From Aliidiomarina sp047920995 (GTDB lineage: Bacteria; Pseudomonadota; Gammaproteobacteria; Enterobacterales; Alteromonadaceae): a DNA stretch of 64,000 bases. Positions 7,395-16,704 of the stretch are shown piece after piece. The stretch covers positions 52,167 to 116,166 of the forward strand of contig NZ_JBLRWZ010000003.1 in NCBI RefSeq assembly GCF_047920995.1, read 5' to 3'. The translations under genes were made by a program, and so were the position numbers. The number at the start of each line of letters is the position of its first letter. Within the stretch, counting starts at the first letter, position 1. Below the pieces are notes generated by a model, which saw only the letters and a list, made by a program, of their open reading frames with translations, had not been told where the DNA came from and did no database searches.

Positions 7395-9532
7395 TCTCTA
7401 TCGAATTCAGGCCCTTCAATCAGCACGTAATCAACTAAATCCCGTTCAATAGCTTCGGCTAAATCGTTATCCAAGTATTGTTTCACTTCAGCAAACGGAG
7501 CTTTTAAGCCAGTAATACCATAGGCCCGATTACGCCCATGCACTTTACCAATGTAAAGCGCCATGTCGGCAATCTGTAGGGCTTTCTCCCAATTCAACTC
7601 AGCTTCATTAACATCCGCAAACGGTAGGCTAATAAAACCAGCTGTGGCAGATACAGGAATAATTTGGCCTTCAAACTCAATTGGTGTTTCAGCGATAATG
7701 GTTAGCACCCGCTCAGTAAGCTCTGGCAGCTTCTCTGGGTTCATATTATTCAGGAAAATAAGAAACTCTTCACCACCCCAGCGCACCACCATATCCGTTG
7801 CGCGAGATACAGCTAACAACCGCTCACTAAGCACCTTCAACACCGCATCACCGGCAGCATGGCCTAAGTTATCGTTAATCCGTTTAAAATAATCTACATC
7901 GAGCAGAATTAACGCATCAGGATATGCATTTTTCGTGGCTCTGCGCTCGGTGGGTGAACGCTTCGCCATTTTTTCTTGAATCGCACGCCGATTCAGCAAT
8001 GCGGTAAGCGGATCTCGCAGTGAATGAAACTCGAGTTGCTTATTCGCCACTTTTAGTTTTGAATTCGCTTTGCGAGCAGCACGATACATAATAACCACGA
8101 GTATCAAACCAAATATCACTACAATGCCAAACAAAATAAATATCTGGGTTTGTAGTTTTTTATTCTCTATTACCCGTTCTTGCAAAGCATTGCGCTGCTC
8201 AAGCAACTGTATTTGTTGCAGCTGATCTTGCGCCTCATAGCGAGTTTGTAGTTCAGCAAGGCTCTGTTCGCGATCATTGCTAAATATTTCAGCGCGCAAA
8301 TCACGCTGTTCAATTAATGCTTCCGCTTGCTGTTGATACAGCTCTGCTCGCGCGTAAGCGCGGGCCAAGTAATCGAGTAAATCAGCTTTCTCCGAGGGCG
8401 AGTAAGTTTCTACTAACTGTGCGTAGCTTGCTTCAACAAGCTCAATACCACGCTCGATTTCACCTTGAAATACATCAATATAACCAAGGTTAAAATGCAG
8501 CAAGTAAGCCATTGGGTTTTGCGTTTCACCTTCAATATCAAGATAGCTAAGCGCCTCGCGTAAAATTACTCGCGCTTCATCGTAACGCTCCATTTGAATA
8601 TAGGTGCTGCCAATATTGTTCTTACTAACTAACGCAACATCTTCATCGCCTAATCGCTTGCTCCATTCAATCGCACGATGATGGGTAACAATAGAATCCT
8701 CCAGCAAATCCATTTGTGCCTCAACATAACCTTGCTGCAGCAACAAACCGGGAATACTGTCATTTAATTCGATACGAATTGCATCAGCAACGTTGCGCTT
8801 CACCATGGCTAGCGCTTCATCGTAATTTCTTAAATCGGCATGAATCGTTACAATATCGCGCGTTAACGATATGCGCCGCAGTTCTGTGCGATCATCATTA
8901 GTTTCTGAGAGAGCCTCGAGAGCTGCAACACCACGCTCCAAAGCGCGCTCATATTGGCTATTCGCTCGAAAAATCCCCACCATCACACTGTTGGCGTAGT
9001 AACGAATACGCGGGTTGGTGGCATTTTCGAGCGATTCAATCAGTTGCTCAGCAATGATCAAGGCCTTCGCGGTTTCCCGATTAAACCAATGTAACGCTAC
9101 TAAATTCGCCTGCACTTCAGATATCACATCAGGGTAAGGGTACAGTTCAGTAAAAGTATTCATGCCAGCAACAATAGCAATAGCACCTTCAATGTTGCCT
9201 TGTTCTGCACGTTCGAATGCTTGATAGGTGCGAGCACGCACATAAGTAGAGGGATGCTTATCAGGGTTGATGCTAGCGAGTATATCGGTTAATTCGGCAG
9301 TGGCTAGCTCTTTATCGTTCATCCTCAGGTAAGCATCTAAGCGCAGCTCTAACGCTGGTTCGGTAATATCTGCATCAGCAAAGGCATTAGCTGGAAAGGT
9401 GAAAAGCTTGGTAGCAAACAGAACGAATAGAACACAAACGAACGCGCGAACAAGCGCATTCGGTAAAGATTTGTTGGTAGCGCTGGTTAGTTGAACGCCG
9501 AGTATCGGTGGAGAAGCTTTACATTGAAGCAA
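7388..9532 (-). CDS. TPR-repeat diguanylate cyclase (GGDEF)
   Basis: Probably makes cyclic di-GMP. The 714-residue protein has an N-terminal hydrophobic segment (about 28-45, signal or anchor), a long helical-repeat region with TPR character (about 60-415) likely in the periplasm, a coiled coil (about 415-460), a membrane span (about 461-482) and a C-terminal GGDEF domain. The active site reads GGEEF at residues 586-590. An inhibitory I-site RxxD (RATD, 577-580) lies exactly five residues before it, so product feedback is expected. The open frame can only begin at TTG (9532) because TAA lies three codons upstream and no other usual start precedes the signal segment. The ribosome binding site is poor, so the start is uncertain. 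Confidence 0.88.
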   Translation of the reverse strand: MLQCKASPPILGVQLTSATNKSLPNALVRAFVCVLFVLFATKLFTFPANAFADADITEPALELRLDAYLRMNDKELATAELTDILASINPDKHPSTYVRARTYQAFERAEQGNIEGAIAIVAGMNTFTELYPYPDVISEVQANLVALHWFNRETAKALIIAEQLIESLENATNPRIRYYANSVMVGIFRANSQYERALERGVAALEALSETNDDRTELRRISLTRDIVTIHADLRNYDEALAMVKRNVADAIRIELNDSIPGLLLQQGYVEAQMDLLEDSIVTHHRAIEWSKRLGDEDVALVSKNNIGSTYIQMERYDEARVILREALSYLDIEGETQNPMAYLLHFNLGYIDVFQGEIERGIELVEASYAQLVETYSPSEKADLLDYLARAYARAELYQQQAEALIEQRDLRAEIFSNDREQSLAELQTRYEAQDQLQQIQLLEQRNALQERVIENKKLQTQIFILFGIVVIFGLILVVIMYRAARKANSKLKVANKQLEFHSLRDPLTALLNRRAIQEKMAKRSPTERRATKNAYPDALILLDVDYFKRINDNLGHAAGDAVLKVLSERLLAVSRATDMVVRWGGEEFLIFLNNMNPEKLPELTERVLTIIAETPIEFEGQIIPVSATAGFISLPFADVNEAELNWEKALQIADMALYIGKVHGRNRAYGITGLKAPFAEVKQYLDNDLAEAIERDLVDYVLIEGPEFDREY

Positions 9533-9778
9533 CTTTTTTTATTCTCTTTTTAACCGTTATAATACTACAGATATGTTACCGCATTATTTCCAAGTTGGCG
9601 ATTAAATATCCAAAAAACATACAAAAATACCCCTTAATAAACTGTGTTATTGTTACTTTACACCTCTTCATTTGAGCTCTGGCACTGCAGTAAGATTTAG
9701 TACATTATTAATGAATTAGACTAAACAACCCCGCCGCATGCTTGTATAGATGTTGTTTTAAGAAGGAGCTATTCCATA

Positions 9779-11071
9779 ATGGAACACGTTTTATCTACAT
9801 TGCAGCAAGTATTCAGTATGCAAACATTGCCCGAATGGGCGGTGCTATTAGTTGCAATATTAATAGGCATGATTACTCGCCGGCGGTTAATTCAAAAACT
9901 CGGTGATCGCGGCAGCCAAAGTAAAGGTTTGCGCCAGTTCGCTATTCGTTCCATAGAACGCCTAGCATGGCCGATGAGCATGCTTCTTGTGGTATGGCTC
10001 GGCCAAATTGCTTTGGCAAGCTTGCAAACCACCCCGATTCTCGATGTCGCCGTGGCCTTATTGTTCTCATTTGCAGCAATTCGATTTATCGTTTACTTTC
10101 TGCGAAAGAGTATTAAAGGTGGACCTTTACTGAAGGCCTCGGAAAGCTTTATTGCGGCAACGATTTGGATAATCGTTGGCATGCATTTACTCGGTGTTCT
10201 ACCGCAAGCCATGGCCGCTTTAGATTCTGTTGGCACAAATATTGGCGATTTCCGGCTCTCAGTACTTTCCGGTTTGAAGTTGCTCGTACTTATTCTAATC
10301 GCGCTTACAATTTCTGGTTGGATTACCCACTTAATTGAATCACGCTTAGCTGAAACTAAGGCGCTTAATGCCAGCACTCGCGTAGGGCTTATCAAGTTTA
10401 TTAAATTTGCCGTGGTTACTATTGCCGTTGTGATTGTACTGAGCTCAGTTGGCTTTGATCTATCTACATTTGCTGTATTCGGAGGAGCCCTCGGGGTTGG
10501 TTTAGGTTTCGGTTTGCAACGTATTGCCGCAAACTTTATCAGCGGATTTATTGTGATTATGGATCGCTCAATCAAACCTGGCGATGTTGTAACTATTGGT
10601 ACCGAGTTTGGTTGGGTAAAGGAGCTAAAAGCACGCTACATTGTGCTCCGTAATCGTTCTGGTGTAGATACGCTGATTCCAAATGAAAACCTCATCACCT
10701 CCAATGTAATAAACTGGAGCTATTCCGATCGTGAAGTACGGATGACGGTTAACGTTGATATTAGTTACGATAACGATCCAGAACAGGCAATTGAGTTAAT
10801 GCTACCTTGCGCATTTGCTTCCGAAAGAGTGCTACAAACTCCTGTACCAAACGCTTGGCTTACTGATTTTGGTGATAACGGCATTACTTTAGAGCTACGC
10901 TTCTGGATTTCCGACCCCGAGAATGGTTTCGAGAGTGTACGCTCCGCTATACGCATGGCAATTTGGAAAACCTTCAAAGAACACGGAATTACGATTCCAT
11001 ACCCGCAACGCGATCTGCATTTAAAAAGTGTATCGCCCGAAGTACTTGAGCAGTTGCAGGCACAGCGGTAG
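9779..11071 (+). CDS. MscS-family mechanosensitive ion channel
   Basis: An inner-membrane channel of 430 residues, larger than E. coli MscS (286). Likely membrane spans lie at about residues 18-36, 62-80, 90-108, 122-142, 163-186 and 204-224. The pore helix region is Gly/Ala-rich (FAVFGGALGVGLGFGLQRI, 231-249), followed by the conserved FISGFIVIMDRSIKPGD and the cytoplasmic beta domain with LIPNENLI. It should open under membrane tension and release solutes in osmotic downshock. An AAGGAG motif lies eleven bases upstream of the ATG. It stands alone, with the YebC-like gene 81 bases downstream on the same strand. Which MscS subfamily it belongs to cannot be fixed by eye. Confidence 0.92.
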   Translation: MEHVLSTLQQVFSMQTLPEWAVLLVAILIGMITRRRLIQKLGDRGSQSKGLRQFAIRSIERLAWPMSMLLVVWLGQIALASLQTTPILDVAVALLFSFAAIRFIVYFLRKSIKGGPLLKASESFIAATIWIIVGMHLLGVLPQAMAALDSVGTNIGDFRLSVLSGLKLLVLILIALTISGWITHLIESRLAETKALNASTRVGLIKFIKFAVVTIAVVIVLSSVGFDLSTFAVFGGALGVGLGFGLQRIAANFISGFIVIMDRSIKPGDVVTIGTEFGWVKELKARYIVLRNRSGVDTLIPNENLITSNVINWSYSDREVRMTVNVDISYDNDPEQAIELMLPCAFASERVLQTPVPNAWLTDFGDNGITLELRFWISDPENGFESVRSAIRMAIWKTFKEHGITIPYPQRDLHLKSVSPEVLEQLQAQR

Positions 11072-11152
11072 AATTCAGCGCACATTTTGCCAATTATTTA
11101 CTGAGCGTGGCTGCGTCAAGCAGCGCTCAACCAACTTAAACGGAAGCATGTT

Positions 11153-11869
11153 ATGGGCCGCGCCTATCAAAACCGAAAAGAATCAATTGCTAAAACAGCC
11201 ACTGCCAAAAGTAAGGTGTACAGCAAGTATGGCCGGGAAATCTATGTAGTGGCGAAATCTGGTGGCACCGATCCCGATGCCAACTTATCACTACGCGGGC
11301 TTATTGATCGCGCTCGTAAAGATCAAGTTCCTGCCCACGTAATTGCCAATGCACTGGAAAAAGCTAGTGGCGTTGGTGGTGAAGATTATGTACCGGCACG
11401 TTATGAAGGGTTTGGCCCGGGTAACTGTATGGTGATTGTTGAGTGCCTTACCGATAATGCTAACCGCACTATTGGTGATGTACGCAACTGCTTTACCAAA
11501 AGTAAAGCAAAGCTTGGTGCTCCAGGTTCGGTTTCTCACATGTTTGATCACTGCGCTATTTTCGGTTTTGCAGGCGATGATGAAGATAGTGTGCTCGAGG
11601 CACTCATGGAAGCCGATGTAGATGTTACTGATGTAGAGTGTGAAAATGGCAATATTACTGTGTTTGCACCGCACACCGAGTACGCAAAAACCAAGCAAGC
11701 CTTATTAGATGCGTTTTCGGATATCGAGTTTGCAATTGATGAAATTCAATTTGTTCCGCAAACATCAATGGAAATACCAGCAGACGATTTACCGATGATG
11801 GAGCGCCTACTCACCATGCTGGAAGATTGCGATGACGTACAGCAGGTTTACCATAACGCGGTGTTCTGA
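11153..11869 (+). CDS. YebC/PmpR family protein, YeeN-type
   Basis: A 238-residue cytoplasmic protein of the YebC/PmpR family, with the classic three-domain layout. The N-terminus (MGRAYQNRKESIAKTATAKS, then KYGREIYVVAKSGG) resembles E. coli YeeN more than YebC, which begins MAGHSKW. The core has RARKDQVPAHVIANALEKA and YEGFGPGNCMVIVE. The family was first described as DNA-binding regulators, and newer work ties some members to relief of ribosome stalling; the role of the YeeN branch is not settled. GGAAG lies six bases before the ATG. It ends at a strong bidirectional terminator. Confidence 0.93.
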   Translation: MGRAYQNRKESIAKTATAKSKVYSKYGREIYVVAKSGGTDPDANLSLRGLIDRARKDQVPAHVIANALEKASGVGGEDYVPARYEGFGPGNCMVIVECLTDNANRTIGDVRNCFTKSKAKLGAPGSVSHMFDHCAIFGFAGDDEDSVLEALMEADVDVTDVECENGNITVFAPHTEYAKTKQALLDAFSDIEFAIDEIQFVPQTSMEIPADDLPMMERLLTMLEDCDDVQQVYHNAVF

Positions 11870-11890
11870 GTTAATGCTCAGTATCTAGTG

Positions 11891-11922
11891 AATAAAAAAG
11901 CGCCGACCGGCGCTTTTTTATT
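11891..11922. terminator. Bidirectional terminator between yebC-like gene and dsbG
   Basis: GCGCC/GGCGC core with loop GACC, flanked by six A on the left and six T on the right, giving an extended palindrome from 11891 to 11922. It serves both convergent genes. Confidence 0.93.
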
Positions 11923-11933
11923 CTCAATTGACA

Positions 11934-12698
11934 TTATGGCCGCGGCCCAAAAATCGTTTCGAACTGTTCTGGCCGAGGCATACCACGAATCATCTGCACG
12001 TGATTATTTTCATCGCGAAAGTAAGTAACAGGCGTTGAACTCAAATTCAGTTCGCGCATAATACGATGGTTTTCACGGATAACCGGCTCGCCGATTCTTA
12101 CAAAGCGCGGTATCGCTTCAATACCACCGCGGTTGCGGCGCGAAACATGCTCCGCTAACGCCGCGGCAGGATCCGGTGAACCCATAATTGCGGCTGCCTG
12201 CGTTGGGCTTTCCTCACGAATAATACCTACCATTAAATGGCGTAACTGCACTTTACCCGCAGCTATCCAAGGCTCTGCAGCCTCACGAAAACGATGGCAG
12301 TAAGGGCAGTTCGGGTCTGTCATGGTGTAAATAATACGTGGCGCATCAGGGTTACCGTCTTGCAGCAATGTAGCTCTTGCAAACTGTGCCCAAGCGTTCT
12401 CTAATGAAGGGCCGGTAACTAATTCGTACAATGGTTCTGCAGCGATATCATCGCCTGCTAAGTTCACCAAATTGCCGATCATTACGTGTTCGCCATCGGC
12501 CGTTAAATAAAGCGATATGGCGCGGCCTTGAAACTCTGCAGCATAGCCTTGCAAACCACTTGGCGCGGCAAACTTACCTACTATGGTTAAGCCTTGATCG
12601 GCTAACATTTGAATCGGGCCTGGTAACTCTTCAGCCACTGCGCTTTGCAGCCCTAAACCTAAAAAAATTGCTAACGCAGTTCGCTTCACGTACTTCAT
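11934..12698 (-). CDS. dsbG: Periplasmic thiol:disulfide interchange protein DsbG
   Basis: Periplasmic disulfide isomerase or sulfenic-acid reductase. It has 254 residues with a signal peptide ending around residue 22 (SAVAEE), an N-terminal dimerisation domain and a thioredoxin fold. The active site is CPYC at 131-134, preceded by TDPN, and the cis-proline loop is Thr222-Pro223. The stretch GKVQLRHLMVGII and the CPYC sequence match DsbG rather than DsbC, whose site is CGYC. A membrane electron donor such as DsbD would be needed, and none is in this window. The gene faces the YebC-like gene across a terminator and is followed upstream by the Sel1 gene on the same strand, 34 bases away. Confidence 0.9.
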   Translation of the reverse strand: MKYVKRTALAIFLGLGLQSAVAEELPGPIQMLADQGLTIVGKFAAPSGLQGYAAEFQGRAISLYLTADGEHVMIGNLVNLAGDDIAAEPLYELVTGPSLENAWAQFARATLLQDGNPDAPRIIYTMTDPNCPYCHRFREAAEPWIAAGKVQLRHLMVGIIREESPTQAAAIMGSPDPAAALAEHVSRRNRGGIEAIPRFVRIGEPVIRENHRIMRELNLSSTPVTYFRDENNHVQMIRGMPRPEQFETIFGPRP

Positions 12699-12732
12699 TT
12701 ACTACTCCATGATCATTTGCGAAAAGCCGAGT

Positions 12733-13833
12733 TTAGATGTGCCGTAAGAAATCCCGCGCTACTTGATGGCCAGCTCGCCCAGCATCATCAATAAGCTTTT
12801 TGCCACGCGCTTGTTGTTCGGCATTATTGGTTTCAGTTACAAGCCGCATACCATGCCACACCATTACATCTAAATCACCTTTTGCAATTAAGTATTCGGC
12901 CCATTCAACTTGGGCTTCGTTAATTGCCAGATAGCGCTGGGCTAATACATTGCCGTTTCGAGCAGCGCGCTCATACCAATACAGCGCGGTAGGTAGGCGT
13001 TCCGCTGCTGCAGGCTCATGCTCCAACCAGTATTGCGTTAAGCCACCTAAGCGCATTTGCTGTTCAGTAACACCAGCATTGGCAAGCTGCAGCGAATTAT
13101 TGAAGCCTTGTTGAATATCTGCAATCAATTCTTCTTCATTTTGTGGGTTCAGCGTGTAATTAAAACGTAGGGTTTGAATAGTAACGGATTCATTCGGCTC
13201 AAAACGCCAGCGTGGTGCTACTTGATTGAATGCACGAACATGCCGGCGATCGGCATTATTTAGTGGCTGCGCGGCCATAATACGGCCCCGCGAATCAATT
13301 CCGAGAATTAAATCCATCCAACCATGATTGCCTTCTTGAATATGCTGTTCAGGAAACTCTGGTGGCGCTCTGCGCGTAGCTTCTCGGCTTATAGGCTCAC
13401 CCACAAAGCGCTCATTACGAAACGAAATCTGCAGTGCTTGCAGATATTCCGCGCTCTGTTGCTCTGCTTGCGCTAACTCTTCGGCGGATACATGTGGTTC
13501 TATTTGCGCAATCACATCTGCCGCGCTTCGTGCCCCCCATTCATGAGCTGTTTTCAATAGCGCTAACGAACCTACAGGATCATAATCTACGCCCAACTCT
13601 TGAATTTTCATCATGCCCATTAAGTAGGCCGCATCGCCACTGCCCAACGGCAACAAGGTTGCGAATACAGCAAACGCTTCAGCGTGTTTCTCATCTTGCA
13701 TTAACGCTAAGCCAGTGGTGAAGTTTTGTGCTTCATTAGCTTGGGTCTGCATAAATGCACCAGCCGTTGGTGGCGCGAGCATAATAGGTAGGGTTAGCGA
13801 TGCTACTAGTAACGCACGAAGCATAAGTTTCAT
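12733..13833 (-). CDS. Exported Sel1-repeat protein with TonB C-terminal-like domain
   Basis: A 366-residue protein with a clear signal peptide (MKLMLRALLVASL to about residue 26). Sel1/TPR-like helical pairs occupy about residues 35-115. A stretch with PPEFPEQHIQEG, then GWMDLILGIDSRGRI and RWRFEP, resembles the TonB/energy-transducer C-terminal fold. More Sel1-like repeats follow (ALYWYERAARNGNVLAQRYL). The start at 13833 was chosen because AGGA precedes it by nine bases; the frame opens 18 codons earlier at a TTG with a poly-Asn stretch that looks unreal. It lacks a membrane anchor and proline-rich spacer, so it is not a classical TonB. Probably co-transcribed with dsbG. Function unknown. 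Confidence 0.78.
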   Translation of the reverse strand: MKLMLRALLVASLTLPIMLAPPTAGAFMQTQANEAQNFTTGLALMQDEKHAEAFAVFATLLPLGSGDAAYLMGMMKIQELGVDYDPVGSLALLKTAHEWGARSAADVIAQIEPHVSAEELAQAEQQSAEYLQALQISFRNERFVGEPISREATRRAPPEFPEQHIQEGNHGWMDLILGIDSRGRIMAAQPLNNADRRHVRAFNQVAPRWRFEPNESVTIQTLRFNYTLNPQNEEELIADIQQGFNNSLQLANAGVTEQQMRLGGLTQYWLEHEPAAAERLPTALYWYERAARNGNVLAQRYLAINEAQVEWAEYLIAKGDLDVMVWHGMRLVTETNNAEQQARGKKLIDDAGRAGHQVARDFLRHI

Positions 13834-13990
13834 AATCGAAGTTCCTGTTGTTCGTTGAAAGGCTTTATTATTGTTATTGTTGCTCAATTGTTACGCAATT
13901 ATTTGCCTTATACAATAACCTAATTAAGCCACTTCTTGAATAGTGAACAAGGCTGCTAAATCATATTTAGTGCGCGCTTTGTCGCATGCG

Positions 13991-14017
13991 AAAAAAAAGG
14001 GCGCGAGTTACGCGCCC
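13991..14017 (-). terminator. Intrinsic terminator of gor
   Basis: On the minus strand a GGGCGCG/CGCGCCC stem with loop TAACT is followed by eight T. It lies just past the gor stop codon. Confidence 0.92.
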
Positions 14018-14048
14018 TATGCAAGGTAAAAGGTAATTGCTTGGGCGG

Positions 14049-15404
14049 CTACCGTAAGGTAACGAATTCCTCTGCAGAAGTTGGATGCAGTGCAACCGTG
14101 GCATCAAAATCCGCTTTGGTAGCGCCCATTTTAATAGCCACAGCAAAGCCTTGTAATATTTCATCCATGCCTTCACCAATACCGTGTAAGCCTACTACTT
14201 TTTCGTTTTCGCCCGCGCAAATGAGTTTAAAGTTGCTCAATTCGCGATATGGTGTAATAGCGTTATACATTGCCGCAAAGCTAGATCTATAAATTTTCAC
14301 ATTAGCTTTACCATATTGCTCAATGGCATCCATTTCACTCAAACCTAGGGTGCCGATGGGTGGATGGCTAAATACAATGGTAGGAATCAGGCTGTAATCC
14401 ATGTGCGCATCAGGCATATCTTTGTTAAACAAACGCTCGGCGAGTAACCGGCCTGCTTTAATGGCTACCGGGGTAAGTTGCGCTTCACCGGTAATATCGC
14501 CAACGGCATAAACGCCCTGTACATTTGTGTTCTGATATTTATCGGTGCGAATAAAGCCTTGCTTATCGGTTGTTACACCCGCGTTTTCCAAGCCAATTTT
14601 ATCCGTTGCCGGCTCTCGCCCTACCGCCCAAATTAAGCAATCAACATCGGTGATTTTCTCGTTATCCAAAGTAGTAATGGTGAGTAAGCCTTGGCTATCT
14701 TTTTCTACCATTTTAACTTCGGAAAACTGATGCACTGTTGGCCCATGGCGTTTAATAAGCTCCATGAGCGTATCAATAATATCGCGATCAAAATAACGTA
14801 ATGGCCTATCTTGGCGCACTAATAAATGGGTTTCCGTACCGAGCGCATGCAGCACGCCAGCAATCTCTATAGCGATGTAGCCAGCGCCCACTATCACTGC
14901 TTTTTTCGGCTGCTCGGTTAAGGCAAAGAAACCATCGGAATCGATACCGTGCTCAGCACCTGGCACAGGAGGGATTGTGGGGCGCCCACCTACCGCAATG
15001 GTGATGTGGTTGGCTGTAATACGCTCACCATTTACTTCTACTTCATTCGGGCCCACGAACTTGGCAAAACCTTCTATAAACTCTACATTGTTGCTTTCAA
15101 AACCACGCTGATAAGCGCCATGAATACGCTCAATATAAGCCTCGCGGTTTGCTACCAAGCGGCCCCAATCAAAACCATTCTGCTGCAAATTGAAGCCATA
15201 GGCTTCGCTATACTTCACTGCTTCAGCAATGTGAGCGCCGTACCACATTACTTTTTTAGGAACGCAACCAACATTCACACAGGTGCCCCCTACCGCTTTA
15301 GCCTCGATCACTGCCGCTTTCGCGCCTAGAGTTGCTGCACGGTTTGCCGAAGCAATTCCGCCACTTCCAGCACCAATGCTTAAATAATCAAAATGCTTAC
15401 TCAT
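14049..15404 (-). CDS. gor: Glutathione-disulfide reductase
   Basis: FAD- and NADPH-dependent enzyme that keeps glutathione reduced in the cytoplasm. With 451 residues it matches E. coli Gor (450). The N-terminal FAD motif is IGAGSGG (10-16), the redox-active cysteines are Cys42 and Cys47 in GGTCVNVGCVPKK, the NAD(P)-binding Rossmann motif is VGAGYIAIE, and the C-terminal catalytic motif HPTSAEEF has His440 and Glu445. The start at 15404 (MSKHFDYLSIGAG) aligns with family N-termini; the frame extends six codons further upstream, but a GGGA sequence supports 15404. Single-gene unit with its own terminator. Confidence 0.96.
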   Translation of the reverse strand: MSKHFDYLSIGAGSGGIASANRAATLGAKAAVIEAKAVGGTCVNVGCVPKKVMWYGAHIAEAVKYSEAYGFNLQQNGFDWGRLVANREAYIERIHGAYQRGFESNNVEFIEGFAKFVGPNEVEVNGERITANHITIAVGGRPTIPPVPGAEHGIDSDGFFALTEQPKKAVIVGAGYIAIEIAGVLHALGTETHLLVRQDRPLRYFDRDIIDTLMELIKRHGPTVHQFSEVKMVEKDSQGLLTITTLDNEKITDVDCLIWAVGREPATDKIGLENAGVTTDKQGFIRTDKYQNTNVQGVYAVGDITGEAQLTPVAIKAGRLLAERLFNKDMPDAHMDYSLIPTIVFSHPPIGTLGLSEMDAIEQYGKANVKIYRSSFAAMYNAITPYRELSNFKLICAGENEKVVGLHGIGEGMDEILQGFAVAIKMGATKADFDATVALHPTSAEEFVTLR

Positions 15405-15570
15405 TCCACGTTCCCTATACATCTGGTTACTTAAATTTAATCAATTACGCAGTATATCATGGGTTACTGCAACTTTTTTCGGTTACAAAAAGGTAAATTC
15501 GATTAACGTAATCTAGACCTTATGTCTACATTAGGGCAATCTAGAGCACTACATCGAACGAGGAAATCCG

Positions 15571-16623
15571 GTGCGCAACAACTTCAGTATAACAAGGAAT
15601 GTAACATTTATAGCGGTGAGCCTAGCTGGGCTCACCGCCAGTGCTGTAGTGTGCGATACCAGTTGGGCGCAGGAAAAGGATGTACAACTTCCCTTAGAAG
15701 TTCTTGGTAAACCAAGGCCTGTAGAGGTAGAAGAAGAAAAAACCGAACTAGAGCTGACTTGGCTAGATTCATTTCAATCAGGGGTGGAAACCTCTGTAGA
15801 TAATACGGCACGCTGGATTGATACATTCTTTGGTGATAGCCGCAGCTTCGAGGATAGTTACGATAGCCACGGTAGGCTAACAGTGGGGCCAGAATGGAGC
15901 CAGTATGATGGCTGGAAAGTACGCTCTAGTTTTCGCGCCCAATTCACTCTTCCTAACACTCAAGAACGCTTTTCCGCAATAATTGGCCGCGCCAATGTAG
16001 ACGATTACTCAATTGGCGATACTAGCGGCAGGCGTGGGTCTGTAATTGGTACTGATCGCGGAGATCGGGAATGGGTAGTAGGTTTAGGCTTTAATCCGAG
16101 CCAAGGAGAAACCAACCGCTTTTCCGTTAGTGCAGGTATTCGCGGCGGGCTGCGTTTTGATCTGTACACTCATGCCCAGTACCTTTATCAGTATCGTATC
16201 GATGAAAGTAAGCAAGTTCGTACTCGCTCGAGCTTGTTCTGGCGGGCGAGTGATGGCTTTGGCGTGAATCAACGCTTAGATCTAGAAACTAGCCCAAGCC
16301 CAAAATGGTTAAATCGCTTTTCCATTGACGGTACCCGAGCTGAACGCACCGAGGGCATTCGTTGGCGCAGCAGTTTCGCCACTTATCATGTATATACAAA
16401 AGAAAAAGCAGTAGCAGGAGAAATTTGGTACGAAGGTGAAAGCAAACGTGCCGTTCCGTTGCGCGAATGGGGGCTGCGCGCAATACACCGGCGCAACTTT
16501 GTCCGCGAATGGATGTATTTAGAAGCTTGGGGCGGGCTGCATTGGCCGCGCGAAGAATTAATTGAACGGCGCGAAGCGCGCTGGATTTTGGGTATTGAGT
16601 TAGAGATGTGGTACGGCGGATAG
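15571..16623 (+). CDS. Exported, probably outer-membrane protein of unknown function
   Basis: A 350-residue protein starting at GTG, with GAGG seven bases before it. Residues 1-34 look like a signal peptide ending near SWAQE. A charged segment (VEVEEEKTELELTW) follows. The remainder is rich in alternating aromatic and polar residues and in Arg (for example WSQYDGWKVRSSFRAQFTL and YLYQYRIDESKQVRTRSSLFWR), the pattern of amphipathic beta strands, and it ends WILGIELEMWYGG. This fits an outer-membrane barrel of about 12 strands, though the protein does not end in the usual Phe. I do not recognise a named family. It stands alone and ends at a hairpin at 16646. Confidence 0.75.
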   Translation: MRNNFSITRNVTFIAVSLAGLTASAVVCDTSWAQEKDVQLPLEVLGKPRPVEVEEEKTELELTWLDSFQSGVETSVDNTARWIDTFFGDSRSFEDSYDSHGRLTVGPEWSQYDGWKVRSSFRAQFTLPNTQERFSAIIGRANVDDYSIGDTSGRRGSVIGTDRGDREWVVGLGFNPSQGETNRFSVSAGIRGGLRFDLYTHAQYLYQYRIDESKQVRTRSSLFWRASDGFGVNQRLDLETSPSPKWLNRFSIDGTRAERTEGIRWRSSFATYHVYTKEKAVAGEIWYEGESKRAVPLREWGLRAIHRRNFVREWMYLEAWGGLHWPREELIERREARWILGIELEMWYGG

Positions 16624-16645
16624 CGCCGTATGCTTAACTACCGTA

Positions 16646-16674
16646 TAAAAAAACGGCACTCTGAGCACCGTTTT
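16646..16674. terminator. Bidirectional hairpin terminator
   Basis: Stem around ACGG...CCGT with two wobble pairs inside and a short loop; on the minus strand it is followed by TTTTTTT, on the plus strand by TTTT. It separates the convergent genes at 15571 (+) and 16705 (-). Confidence 0.78.
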
Positions 16675-16704
16675 CATGGTTATTATCGTATTCTCACGCA
16701 GTGC

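Noticed and set aside
10093..10575. 160-codon open frame on the minus strand
   Set aside because: Antisense to the MscS-type channel gene and without recognisable motifs.
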